This document shows positions 50,336 to 61,254 of a DNA stretch of 64,000 bases, in pieces. The notes beneath the pieces are model-generated. The model was given only the letters and a program-made list of their open reading frames with translations, had not been told where the DNA came from and ran no database searches. Numbering within the stretch: position 1 is the first letter of the stretch; the number at the start of each line of letters is the position of its first letter. The position numbers were made by a program, and so were the translations under genes. Source of the stretch: Prinia subflava (Eukaryota; Chordata; Aves; Passeriformes; Cisticolidae); the NCBI RefSeq assembly GCF_021018805.1, contig NC_086248.1, positions 24,126,922-24,190,921 on the forward strand, given 5' to 3'.

Positions 50336-52606
50336 ATGTTGACTGACATAGAAAGAGAATTTAGGGCCATGGTTCACCTCATATTTGGGCTCATTTCATC
50401 CCTAGTGTATTTTTGTACTTCTGTACAATGTCACTGTGTCAGCCAGAGAATGAAAGAGAATAGTTAACCACAATTTTCCTGAGGCAGTTACTAATTCCCA
50501 ATGTCCAGGTTTCACATTCCTGTAAAGGTTTGGAAGGGTTCCGTGACAAATTTTGATTGTGAAATGAAAGCTGTGTTCCTGTACTACACACAACGAGATA
50601 CATGGATATCCTTCTAAAAGCACAGCATACAGAGAAGTTGAGACTGTCCCTTCTGAGGATTAGCATTATGTGATGGCTTCCAGTTAGATAAAATATGTAT
50701 CTATATCTGTACTCATGCTTGTTTATCTGCAGATATGGTGAGAACTGGTTTAGCACCCTGTAGCATATCAATGAAAACTCCTTGCTCCTGCAAGCTGGAA
50801 CTAGTAAGACACACCTTGAGTGGCATGAGAGACTAGTAGGCGAGCAACGTGCCTTTCACACATTAATATGCATGGCGTATGTTTGCATTATGGTGAGCAT
50901 AGAGTACATATGTCTTGAAGGTCAAGGTCCTGCTCAGGAAACAAGTCTTATAATTTGGAAATACAGTTTTGGATAAGGGACTGTAATCCAGACTACTCTT
51001 CGTCCAATTGTCCTGAACATGCTGGTTAATTATGTGTGGGAAGAGCTTCCAAGTAATTTGAAGAGTATCATTAAGGAAAAACAGACAAAGTGAGGCTCCC
51101 CGTGCCAACACTGCTAGAGCTGGCTCTTTCTTAAACACCTCCTACACACTTGATGCTGGCAGAACCATTACAACTTGCACATTCCACCCCTACTGTGAGC
51201 TTCATCTCAGATTAACAGTTGTTGACAACAAGCCATAGAATTTATAAAGGGTGTGATTTATCTCTCACTTACTGTTTCTGCACAAACATTTAGCAAATAT
51301 AACTTAATCTATATTTAAAAAAAAAATCATACTTGTATTTCAGCTCTTTCTGGGGTCTACCATAACACTCTTTTCAGGTTCCTAAAAATAAAATGGAGAG
51401 CTAATACAAGAAAAAAAGAACATTCTTTAAATCTCTTCCTCTCCTTATTCCAGCCTCAATTTTTTCTCTCTAAAACAAAGACTTAATAGAAGAAGACAGC
51501 TATTATATAGAACCCCATACCCGAGAGTTATTTCACTAAGATATTACCTAAATTAAAATTAATATTCCAATTTTTTAATTGTACGATATTTTCAGAATAA
51601 TGTGCATGATAGTTCTTTTTTTGTCTTTGTCAAAGGTTTATGTGACAGAATTTTGTTATCATACGCTGCAGTTTCTAAGAATACGGACAAGCCAATTTTT
51701 AAATGGGTTGACACAGAGATCTAAAATATGATCTACTTTCTTATCAACTTTTTAATATATTTTTTGCTTGTATTTTCCCCCCACACACATCCAAACCCTT
51801 AGGCCATTCTTTTAAATTATCAAATTAAATTATTTACATAAGTTTTCCAAATGCAGGATGATAATTTCTGGCAGTTTTGAAAAGTAATTGAACTGAAATG
51901 GAAAATTTTAAGGAAAGATTAGGCAAGAACATGTCAGGAATAGTCTAGATAGATATAGTGTTAGTCTCAAAAAAAAAAGGAGTGTTACATACAACGTTGA
52001 GGTTGAAGGCCCATGCAATAGCATCTTTTAATGATTTTTATTTTATTATAAGCATAGCAAACCTTAGGCTAATGGTATCACAAAATTACCTTGAGCTACA
52101 AACTCAAGTATAATATGTGAGGCTGTTCATTCTCAAAAGATCAAAGAAATATTTTAAATGTTTTGCTCAAATCGTTCTGTTTATTTGTCTGTTTGTTTTG
52201 GTTTATTTTTTTGTTGATTGGTTGTTACTTTTTTTAATGGTACATTTTAAATTTGGCAAATAAACAGTTTTGTCATAGAAAGCTTTATCTTAAAATTCAA
52301 TATTTGCCAGAAAAAATGAATTCATTCTAAAATATATTTTACAACTAAATAAACTGTCATGAGAAACCTAACATATCTCAACTACTTGTCATGTGTAATC
52401 CCTCTGGGAAATCTTCATACTTTACAAGCATTATTTCATTATCTCTAGAACACTCTCTTTTAGCAAATACTGCCTCATCTGTAAACATGGGAAAATTGGT
52501 GTACAGCACAACTAGTACATCAAAATTATGCACAAGTTGTGGTTTAGCTGTTAGTAGCACCCTTGACTCCCCAAAACAGAAGAAATTTTCCCCATCCTAC
52601 CAATAG

Positions 52607-52632
52607 GAATTACAGTTATGAATTACAGTTAT
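52607..52632. repeat. 13-bp tandem duplication
   Basis: GAATTACAGTTAT occurs twice with no gap. Confidence 0.95.
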
Positions 52633-54429
52633 CTTTTCTTTCTCCAGGTTTCTTTTGAATAATATGCCTTTCCAGACCCCATATGACCACTGTTAATGAC
52701 TCTACAAAGTAAAACCATCAGGGATCTACACTTACAGCAGGGATTGTCTTTCATGGTACTGCAAAAACATTGTGATCAACAAATTTTGCCCAATGCACCT
52801 TCTGATTAATGAATCCCTGACAAAATGGCATAAGCAAGTAATTTTACAACAGGAAAGCTGTAGGCAGATTAAAGTGCATGGACACTAAACAGAACTTGTA
52901 TATTTTGTTTTCATTTTAGCCCATTGCACATTTTGCCTCTTTTTGTTATTTGGCCTTTACGAGTCTGACTACAGGAAGTAAATGTAAAGTAACTCTCTAA
53001 TTTATATGAATCAAACACTGAATGAGACCCAGAACAGAAAATATTTAAAATTATTAGGAAAATATTGTTTGGGAAAGGAAGAGAAGACCCTATGAAAACA
53101 TTAGGTGCTTTATCCTACATTATGTTCCAGTCAAAAAGGGTTTATAAACATAAAATGAATTAGTAATCTGCTCTCATATAACAAGGAATGGAGGTGGATG
53201 CTTAGATAATCTAACATTTGTGGAGATAATCAGAAGGCATTATTTTTCTCTGTACACAGTCAATATTTTTCATCTCTATACATATTCAGTATGCAAATGC
53301 TACTTTATTTTGTTTCTTTTATTTTTCTTATTAGATATCTATCTATTTTTATTTAAAACCTCTTGCTTGGCCTTTTTAAAACAAGCATGAGAACTGCTGC
53401 TTTTGTTTCACAAATGCATACATATTAAACATAGATAATCCAAATTACACTCTGGTGGAATAGTTCTTAACTATGTATTGTCACCTTGCCGTCTGAAATA
53501 TAGGAAGCAGTAGTCATTCTATTAGTAATGAAAATCTTGAAGCAAATGAGTAATTGAGTAGACATGAGCTAGTTGTAAAGATTCTCTCCCAAATGCAGGA
53601 GGGGAACCTCAGATCAGTCTTTCCACTGAATTCTCTTTGAGCATTGCTCATATATGTAATCTGAGCAAGAAAACATTTATTAAAGACTTCTCTGTCTTCA
53701 CACTCATCAATAACAGAGGTCTGGGGAGGGAGGGGGGTGTTCCGTTAAGTACAACACCAGCTCTTGGCATCTCTGATGTAACTCAGATGAAACTTGAGCA
53801 AGGCAAGCCTAGTATTATCCATAGGTACCTTAGGGATGTTGAGACAGCAGCAAAACCTGCTTAACCTGCTTGCTTTCCCATACTCCTAGGCTTTACTTAG
53901 CTGCCTTATGCCAACCTCCTGCTTAATTGTTTGATTTAATTGTTTCTCATAGAATAATTGGCTTTATTCTAACCACATCAACAACTGTTATACTGTTCTG
54001 GTTTTCTTTCTTGCTTTCATTTACAGTCATCTCATTTTGTTTGTTTGCTTTTGACATTGAGGGGTTTTAACTCATCCTGTCCTTAATTTAGGTTCCTAAT
54101 GTTTCTCCATTGTCTGTGTCATAGAAAGAGATTGGGAAAGCCAGAAGATTTCATGAGATGAAATTAGCTGAGATTCTTTCATTTCTGTCTTTCCATTGTG
54201 TTGAAACAAGATGGGATCAACAACCTACAAGTATTGTTTGTCTTTCACATCCTAAACCAAGAAAAGTGACAGAAATAATGGGACAGGTCAAATTGTTCCT
54301 TTGAAAGGATGGGAACTGCAACAGCAATAAAGCTGCTGGGAAGCATTGCAGGCAAATGCTGAGCCCTGCTTTTGTTCTGACAAGTATGAAGAGAATAAGC
54401 ATGAAAACCTAAACATTTGTGTAATTTCT

Positions 54430-54700
54430 GTGATTCACTCTTTCATGATTATCTGCAGCAATAGCAGTGATTAAATTTAAAAACCCAAACAATGAAAAGC
54501 AGTGCTGTGCTGACAAAAGACTCTTTTTAGGATGCCACTCTAAAAAACTCCTTCGTGCGAGGGACGGTTCCTCTCATGTTACATCCCATTTCACAAATCC
54601 AATTGCATCGACCTTTGTTCAAAACTAGGAACAACAAACACCTTCCTCTCATGCATCCCAGCGAGTACAGTACAGCAGTGCTTTTTTTTGAAGGATATCT
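54430..54700. other. Candidate conserved noncoding element
   Basis: A repeat-free stretch with five CpG sites between 54554 and 54663, three of them within 13 bases, in otherwise CpG-poor DNA. It also holds a SOX-type CCTTTGTTC at about 54612-54620 and octamer-like ATTGCAT at about 54603-54609. Kept CpGs together with paired factor sites suggest a regulatory element. There is no alignment to back this. Confidence 0.3.
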
Positions 54701-55306
54701 CTTAACTTGTTAGAACTTGATTGTGCAAAGGCACACAGTGTTGCGTGTACTTGCCTGTTAACTGCTAAATAAAGGTCTTAATTGCTGTATTTCCAGCTTT
54801 TCTCTCACTTCCCAGGAGTCACAGCCTGTGTTTTAGCTGCTTAGCAGCAAGCTGTTATTCTGGTCACCTTTTATCGTATCAGGACTTTCTCCCTTTCCTC
54901 CTCAGTTTGCAAACAATTCAATTACTGACATGACCATTTGCCAGCTTTTACTGATACTCAGTGGCAATCCCGTTATTTTTCTCTGCCTGGCTTACACAGC
55001 ACGACTGCGAGCGCCTGCATCCCAGGTACCTGGTGCACAGGGAGGCACTTGCAGAGGAGCTGGGCAGTGTCCAAGCCTGTGGTACATTCCTGTGTGCTGG
55101 AACCCATAGCTGAATGTTTGGTGCTCCATGCAAAGCTTCTGCCCATGTCAGCACAAAAAGCCTTTGACTCTTTAGCTCATATCTGTCTCTACCGGGGGCT
55201 TAAGCTAGAAAGCAAAGCTGCAAATTTTTTTGAGTTAGGTAGGCATATGTGTCTTCTACCACTCCAGTGCTAGCCTTACCAGACCAGTGGCTCTGGCCTG
55301 TAAGTC

Positions 55307-55735
55307 TTGATTTCTGGGCATTTGCCAGGCATCTTGATTGCAGTCTGCACAAGCTCATTAAAAACCTGCATATGCTCAGTTTCGGGTAGTTTCAGTGTGG
55401 CTCATGTGGTGCTGACACCAATTGCCACTGGGCTGGCTACCTCCAACCCACAGCCAAGGGACAATCCCCACATCCCAGCCACAGCTCTGACAGTGCCAGA
55501 CTTTAAAAACAAATGTAGGAAAAACAGAAGTTTGGGCCAGAGTACGATGTCTAACGGCAGTGGGGGAATGATCCCTGAAGATGAAGAGAGAGAGTGGATG
55601 CCTCTGAGACAGAAGAATCAAGGCTCAAAACCAGAAAAAATGTCCTTAGTTCAGAGTTCTATAAACTCCCGTTTAGAAAAGTTAAACAGACTCCTGGGTA
55701 GCTCACCCTCCACAAGGACCTGGAGGAGCAACTGA
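55307..55735 (+). other. Unassigned 142-codon open frame
   Basis: Open from an ATG at 55307 to a stop at 55733-55735, shortly before a CR1. I do not recognise the product. The first half is hydrophobic and serine/alanine/proline-rich. The second half is charged (EDEEREW, RQKNQGSKPEKM, RLEKLNRLL) and slightly more protein-like, but there is no domain, no Kozak-like start and no splice context I can defend. It may be chance in a GC-richer patch, or part of an old repeat. Confidence 0.15.
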
Positions 55736-55865
55736 TTCTTGGTTGCAGAAAAGCACTTTGCTGCATTCAGGACACAGCACCTTTCCTACTTCTGTGCTGG
55801 TCCTTCCTCACACAGTTGCCCCTTGCTGAGTGCTGAACAATTGGACTGCTAATCCAGTTCACCCA

Positions 55866-56482
55866 GCTGCATCCTGGGCTACATCAAAAGCAGTGGTAGT
55901 CAATGGTAGCCACCAGTTTGAGGGAAGTGCTTCTCCCTCTCTGCCCTGGGGAGACCCCACCTGGAATTCTGTGTCCAGCTCTGGGGTCCCCAGCAAAGGA
56001 AAGACGTGGAGCATATACCATTTGGTGGAGCAGGTATAGAACAGGGCCAGAAAGATAATTGGAGGCCTGGAGCAACCCTACAGGGATGCTGAGAGACTTG
56101 TGGATGTTCAGCATGGAGAAAGAAGGCTCCAGGGAGACCTTAGAGCAGCCTTCCTTCCTGAAAGGGGCTTGAAACAAAGATGGGGCCAAACACTTTAGCA
56201 GGGCCTGTTGCAATAGGACAAGGGGTAATGGTTTAAAACTGAAAAAGGGCAGCTTCCAACTATATATAAGGAAGAAATTTTTTTACAATGTGGGTGATGA
56301 GGCACTGGATCAGGTTTCCTGGAAAGGTGGTGGATGCCCCATCCCTGGAAAGATTCAAGGTCAGGTTTGATGGGTCTCTGAGCAACCTGTGTTAGTTGCA
56401 GATGTCCCTGCTCATTGCAGGAGGGTTGGCCAAGATGATCTTTAAAGATCCCTTCCAAGCCAAGCCTTTCTATGACTTTGAC
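55866..56482 (+). mobile_element. CR1 LINE, 3' part, plus strand
   Basis: The best-preserved CR1 here, about 615 bases. In order it shows CTGCATCCTGGGCTACATCA, GAGACCCCACCTGGAATTCT, GTGTCCAGCTCTGGGGTCCC, CTACAGGGATGCTGAGAGAC, TTCAGCATGGAGAAAGAAGG, ATAGGACAAGGGGTAATGG, GGAAAGGTGGTGGATGCCCC, GATGATCTTTAAAGATCCCT and a TTCTATGACTTTGA tail. These are the standard milestones of the end of the CR1 reverse-transcriptase frame and its 3' untranslated region. About 10 bases are duplicated near 55900 (TGGTAG...TGGTAG), and frame breaks are frequent. The upstream limit is a normal 5' truncation. A minus-strand open frame of 159 codons across 56195-56674 is antisense noise. Confidence 0.92.
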
Positions 56483-56868
56483 TCCAAGTCTGGCCTCAGG
56501 TCTCCTCTGCATGAAGGAATACAGAAGCACGGCCTGTCTCCTGGTCTCCCCCAGGCCCTGAGGAGAGCTGGCTGGCTTAGATGAGCCTTGTAGGACACAT
56601 GAGAGCAGAGTGGGATGCAGTCTTCCTAGAGAGAGAACTTGCACTAGAAGGAACTGGGTATGGGGTATGTTCAAAAACTTATTCTTTTCTGTTAAAAAGA
56701 AACTAAGAAAGGTGTCTCAGTAAAATGGCATTTTCTCACTTTTATTTCCTGTTTTGAATCAATATGATCCTACCACCATGACATATGCTCGCACCATGTT
56801 TTGTGCACAGGTGGAAATGAAGTGGCAAGACTGGTTCAAACCAGGACTGTTTAACCCTTTGGAGACAT

Positions 56869-56883
56869 AAAAAAAAAAAAAAA
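56869..56883. repeat. A15 homopolymer
   Basis: Fifteen A residues between unique sequence. No retrocopy is evident. Confidence 0.9.
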
Positions 56884-57083
56884 CCGCACAAGCCCCCCAG
56901 AAAACAAAACAGTTAAATATAAATTGCCATTTTGCCTCTATGGCCTCAACAACTAGCATGTCATTCACTTGCAAAGAGAATTTCTCTTTTGAAGGCCTTC
57001 TCCTCTATTTTCCAGCATCTATGGTCTCACACTTCAAACTATCTTTTCATTATGGAAATATTCATTTTTATTTTGTGTATTTG

Positions 57084-57110
57084 TTGAAGAGTCTACTTTG
57101 AAGAGTCTAC
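57084..57110. repeat. 13-bp near-tandem duplication
   Basis: TTGAAGAGTCTAC at 57084-57096 and again at 57098-57110, separated by one T. Confidence 0.9.
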
Positions 57111-58125
57111 TCACTACAAACTCACAAAGATATTTTTCTGCAGCTCTGCAATATGACAGTAATGGGGCCAATTTATGAAATGTTGATGTTTCTTCCTGCC
57201 AGACTGCCTAGCTCAGTACTTTTGCTATACTTGTCAGCCATTCCAAATACAGGTAATTAGGGCCTATAGACATAATTTCAATTGACTGTTGTGTCCTATA
57301 TTGTGTTTTCCTTTACAGTTGAGATGAATTTTCCTCTCCTGTGCTCTTAAAGAAAGCAAGGGTGAAGAAATGCACTTTATTAAACCAAACAAGACACTTG
57401 TGAGTTATGGTAAAGGTACCCACAAATTAGTGTGTTGTGTACTCCTCCCTAACAGATCTCACCTACCTGAACAATGCATTGTGCATTGTGAAATTTCCTG
57501 TTTCATGCGATTTAGAGTTTTCAGTTTTAAGGTGGGGGTGGGGAGAGGATTGCCACGATAACAGTGGTTACAGCTTTTACAGCAAATATTTGGTGAATAT
57601 GCTGGTTATAACCTTTATGGAGCAATCCAGTTCAGAACTATGTCACCACGTCTGAACATGCACTAAGGAAGGATGTTGCTCACACTCTGACAAAACCCAG
57701 ATCAGTTTAGTACAGTAATCTGAGTAATTACTTGAGAATTCAGGATCCAGAGATGGATTCTCATGAAAAATCTTATAGCTTCTTTGATTTTTGTGCCACT
57801 GGTTCAGATTTAAGCTCTTTTAACTGGCAAACTATCAAGTTTAAATTGGGATCATTGGAGCCTGTCTAGTTCTGTCCGTCAGTTAAACATATGCTTTACC
57901 TAACTTACCACACTTACTGACTCTTCCCAGCTCCTAACCCAGCAGTTCATATATTTTAATCAGTTTTGATCTACTTTTCTGTAAACAGCAACACACTGCA
58001 CATTGTGTCACCAGACCTCAACCTTTATTAGTGCATTTTTACAGTGTACTCAAAGAAAAATAGAGGACATAACTCCTAGCTTCAGGACCTAGCTTAAAGG
58101 ACTTAACTCCTTTAAGTTCTTGCTT

Positions 58126-58288
58126 AGAATCATAGAATGGCTTGGGTTGGAAGAAACCTCAAGGATCACCAAGTTCCAAACCCCCTGCCTTGGGGAGGGA
58201 CACCTCCCTCTACATCAGGTTGCTCAACCTGGCCTTGAACATTGTCAGGGATGGGGCATCCACAGCTTCTCAGGGCAACTGTGAGTAA
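58126..58288 (-). mobile_element. CR1 LINE 3' end, minus strand
   Basis: Plus strand reads AATCATAGAATGGCTTGGG, TTGGAAGAAACCTCAAGGAT, CACCAAGTTCCAAACCCCC, GGGAGGGACACCTCCCTC, ACCTGGCCTTGAACATTGTC and CATCCACAGCTTCTCAGGGC. This is the reverse complement of the last 160 bases of a songbird/chicken-type CR1, including the ATTCTATGATT tail. Similarity stops a few bases before the LTR that starts at 58294. Confidence 0.93.
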
Positions 58289-58419
58289 CTGTCTGTCGTG
58301 GTTTGAAGGGAAGTGAGTTTTTTTGGAAGTAGTGGTCAAACCAATCAGTCCTTAGGTCTGAGTATTGGCACCTTTGTTGGCCACTAAGAGGTTGGACACG
58401 CCTCTGAGGACACGAGGGG

Positions 58420-58426
58420 TTAAAAG
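58420..58426 (+). promoter_or_regulatory. TATA-like box of large LTR
   Basis: TTAAAAG in GGGGTTAAAAGCCGG, about 125 bases from the LTR start. A typical core promoter site for this LTR class. Confidence 0.4.
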
Positions 58427-58678
58427 CCGGATTTCCCAGCAGGACTCTTTTTTTCCCTGCTCTGCTTTCGGAGAGGGAGCGTCTTCTCCTCTCCCCCGCC
58501 TGGGCCTGGCTAGGCCGGGTGGGGGAGGGGAGCAAGGTGGGCCTGGCTGAGCAAGGTGGGCCTCGGGGTGGGGAACAGAGGGAGCTGGAGTGGAGCTGGT
58601 CCAGCTTCCATCTAGAATGGAGGGGTGGAGGGAGAACTTTGGAGGTGCCTTCCGTCCCCCTCCCTGTCCCATCCCGTT

Positions 58679-58702
58679 CCCCCCCCTTTCCCCCCCCCCC
58701 GG
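58679..58702. repeat. C-rich homopolymer block
   Basis: Runs of 8 and 12 C separated by TTT, inside the large LTR. The opposite strand is strongly G-rich. Confidence 0.9.
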
Positions 58703-59024
58703 TCCCGTCTCTCTCCTCCCCCCACAGAGAGAAGGTGTCGAGCTGGAGCTGCTTGTGAGAGCTGCAGTGCCTGCGATCGCCTGTGCCTGACCTTGGTGGT
58801 GGGAGATAAAAGCTTTTAACTCTTTCTAAGGCAGAAGAGAGTTATCCCTGGACGCTGTATTCTCATAGTTGGTGGTTTTAGAAGAGAGAGGACAGCCTGG
58901 GACCGAGAGGGTAATGTGAGATGAAAAGAAGCCCCTTCGATTGCTGGAATGAAGAGGAGTGGCTTATGAGGCTGGACTTTTCTTGCATAATGATAGCCAT
59001 AGACGGACCCTGGACCCTCCTGAC

Positions 59025-59032
59025 TATAAATA
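59025..59032 (+). promoter_or_regulatory. Second TATA-like box in large LTR
   Basis: TATAAATA, a near-consensus TATA box, about 600 bases downstream of the first TATA-like site and about 570 before the poly-A signal. Confidence 0.35.
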
Positions 59033-59592
59033 AGACTGTGTTTGGGTGGATGTTTTTGGCTCAAACCCAGAGACGTTCTGGCCTGCTTCTTGGAGCCCCC
59101 GGCCCCAGGGGTAAATGGGGGGGACCTGAGTCCCAAAATGAGAAGATGGCTGGTTTTTGGTACTTGGCCAAAACATCCTTAAAAAGAGCCCTGTTGCAGT
59201 TCAGGTCCATGGACGGCAGTGAGAGTGCTGGACATGGAAAGGAGGGTGTCACTCTGGCAGACTCCTCCAGGCAGTGCCATGGGTGACGTGGGAACACGGG
59301 ATGGTGGACCTGTGTTTCCTGTGGGGGGGGTCTGTGGTGCGAGAGAGACTCCTCTCGTCCTGGATGGAATGTGGATTGTCTGAATTTTAAAGGATGATGA
59401 TTTGGATTAGGAACCCAGGGTTGTTGAGGGATTAAGCAAGTAGATGAAGGTAATGTGCTGGAGTCAACTGAGTGAGCATGTATGGAATGGAAATTGGGGG
59501 GAGGAGAAGCAGTGTTTTTGGGAGGTTTTCTCTTCTGCTTTTGGGTGGCTGGGTTTTTCTTTCCTTTTCTATTGTCCATTGTTATGTAGCAT

Positions 59593-59598
59593 AATAAA
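59593..59598 (+). terminator. Poly-A signal of large LTR
   Basis: AATAAA in AGCATAATAAATTGTCTGTC, about 60 bases before the inferred 3' end of the LTR. Confidence 0.6.
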
Positions 59599-61237
59599 TT
59601 GTCTGTCTGTTTCAAGTATTAGGCCTGCTCTGCTCTGTTCTTGACCACATCTCACAGGAGTTCATTAGGTAAAATATACCCTCATGGGTGCATTGGCATT
59701 TTGTCTAATGTCAACCCATGACACTGTCCTTCTCTTAGGATGTGTTACGCTGTGCAACTGGATGTTTCAGGAGAGAAAAAGACACAGCTGTCTGGATTTG
59801 CTTACCCATAATCCCGTAGCTATAAAAATAAACATAAAATGTATCTGTTTATTAGAAAGAGCATTTCAAATTCCGAGGCTACAAATACAACAAATTAGAA
59901 AAGTGTTGAAAAATACATTTTTTAAAAATTCTATTTGTAAAGAGTTGATAAAGTGAATTAATTTCCAAAATTTGACATCTTCTTGTGTCAATAAGACTTC
60001 TGTTATCAAAATGTATAATTTTTAACCATAGAATTTGAGCTGTCTCCAACTGTTGCTTATTGGTAAAGGTAGGGACAGGACCTGCATCCAGTGTTCTTTA
60101 TACTGAGTTATGTACAGGAAATGAATACTGTCAAATGTATTACTCTATTACATATGTTAGAAATACTTGTTATCATGTCCTTAGATAGATAGTTGCTGCT
60201 CTCCCTGCCACAAATATTTCTCATGACATGAGCTTTATGTTTATGAGGTTACATATCAGAGAAGTGTACTTTTTAAACATATATTCAATAAATAGAATTT
60301 TTTTTTAATTTCTAGAGACAGTAGTAAGTAATCTGTTGATGCAAATATTGGTTTTAACTAAATGTAAGTGACCTTTTGAAAACAGCTTTACTCTTGAAAA
60401 CAACTTTACTGCCAAGGTGGTTTGATTTGTTCGCTCTGGGGCCAGTTCAAATGATTATTTTGCACAGCATGCACATTAGTTCATTCCCCAGGTCCAGCTT
60501 ATAGCAATCCAATTATTTACCTTGATGAAGAAACCTTTGGACAAAAAAGAGAAAAGTTTGCTGACAGCTGAGTCAAGTCTTTTATTCTTATATGTCACAT
60601 CCCAATTTACCTATGACATACCATTTATGTATAACAAAATAGCTAAGTGTGGCAGGTTGTGAAGCAACCATTCCATTATTCACCTATTTGTCTCTTTGTG
60701 CAACATTTTCTATGGAGGACAGAGCATGCAGCTCTTCACACCCTCTTTTCCCAGACCGCCGCAGGGACTTTTCTGGGTTGTTTGTGAGAAAATCAGCAAG
60801 CCTGCTGTGCATACTCAGGTATCCTGGGATTCCATTAGTTGAAGCTGAAAATTGAAAAAGCTGTCAATCAGTGTGTATTTACCAGTTCCTCTTCTTTGTC
60901 TAAGACTCATGCTGTTGGAGAAGACAAAAGACTTCATGATTAAACAAAAAAAACCAGCATGCCTAATGCAAAATTTAATGAAGTTGTTTTATTTTTCCAA
61001 TGTTTTTGTCAACTTCTTTCTGAGTTGCCATAATACCTGATATGCAATACAAAATAAATTTATACATAGTTTACAACATAAAGGGCACATACTTTGTATT
61101 TCCAGAAGAGTTCTCTCCCCATTTTCCCATCCTTTACCAATATTTTTCAAGATAACTTTGTGATTATTTGTGTTTAAATATGACATCCATCTGCCTAATG
61201 GAAATACCCATTTAAAAATGGAAATTAATTACCACTT

Positions 61238-61254
61238 AAATTAATTAATTAATT
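61238..61254. repeat. Short (TTAA)n run
   Basis: Three to four ATTA units in tandem, about 17 bases. Confidence 0.8.

Larger units (their letters stand above)
43593..54429. other. Unique AT-rich noncoding DNA
   Basis: Almost 11 kb without an element I can name. Small features: a TGATATAAAA unit twice at about 43849-43868, a 16-base direct repeat (50281-50296 and 50320-50335), a 13-base tandem duplication (52607-52632) and a weak LTR-like segment at about 47850-48170. Open frames up to 122 codons (48442-48810, minus) show no domain. Confidence 0.5.
56483..58125. other. Unique AT-rich noncoding DNA
   Basis: No element recognised. It holds an A15 run at 56869-56883 and a 13-base unit (TTGAAGAGTCTAC) at 57084-57096 and again at 57098-57110. 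Confidence 0.55.
58294..59656 (+). mobile_element. Large GC-rich solo LTR (songbird ERV type)
   Basis: Begins TGTCGTGGTTTGAAGGG and ends with ACCACATCTCACA, giving TG...CA. It contains GGTTGGACACGCCTCTGAGG, GGGGTTAAAAGCCGGATTTC (promoter-like), a G-rich then C-rich block at 58490-58705, a second TATA box at 59025, and AATAAA at 59593 followed by a T/C-rich tail. The order matches the long LTRs of songbird endogenous retroviruses. No viral coding remnant flanks it, so it appears to be a solo LTR. I found no target duplication at these ends, so one end may be off by some bases. Open frames up to 184 codons (59061-59615, minus) exist inside but correspond to nothing known. Confidence 0.7.

Noticed and set aside
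56195..56674. 159-codon minus-strand open frame
   Set aside because: Antisense to the plus-strand CR1 at 55866-56482.
59061..59615. 184-codon minus-strand open frame
   Set aside because: Lies inside the large LTR in antisense; proline/histidine-rich composition reflects GC-rich repeat DNA.
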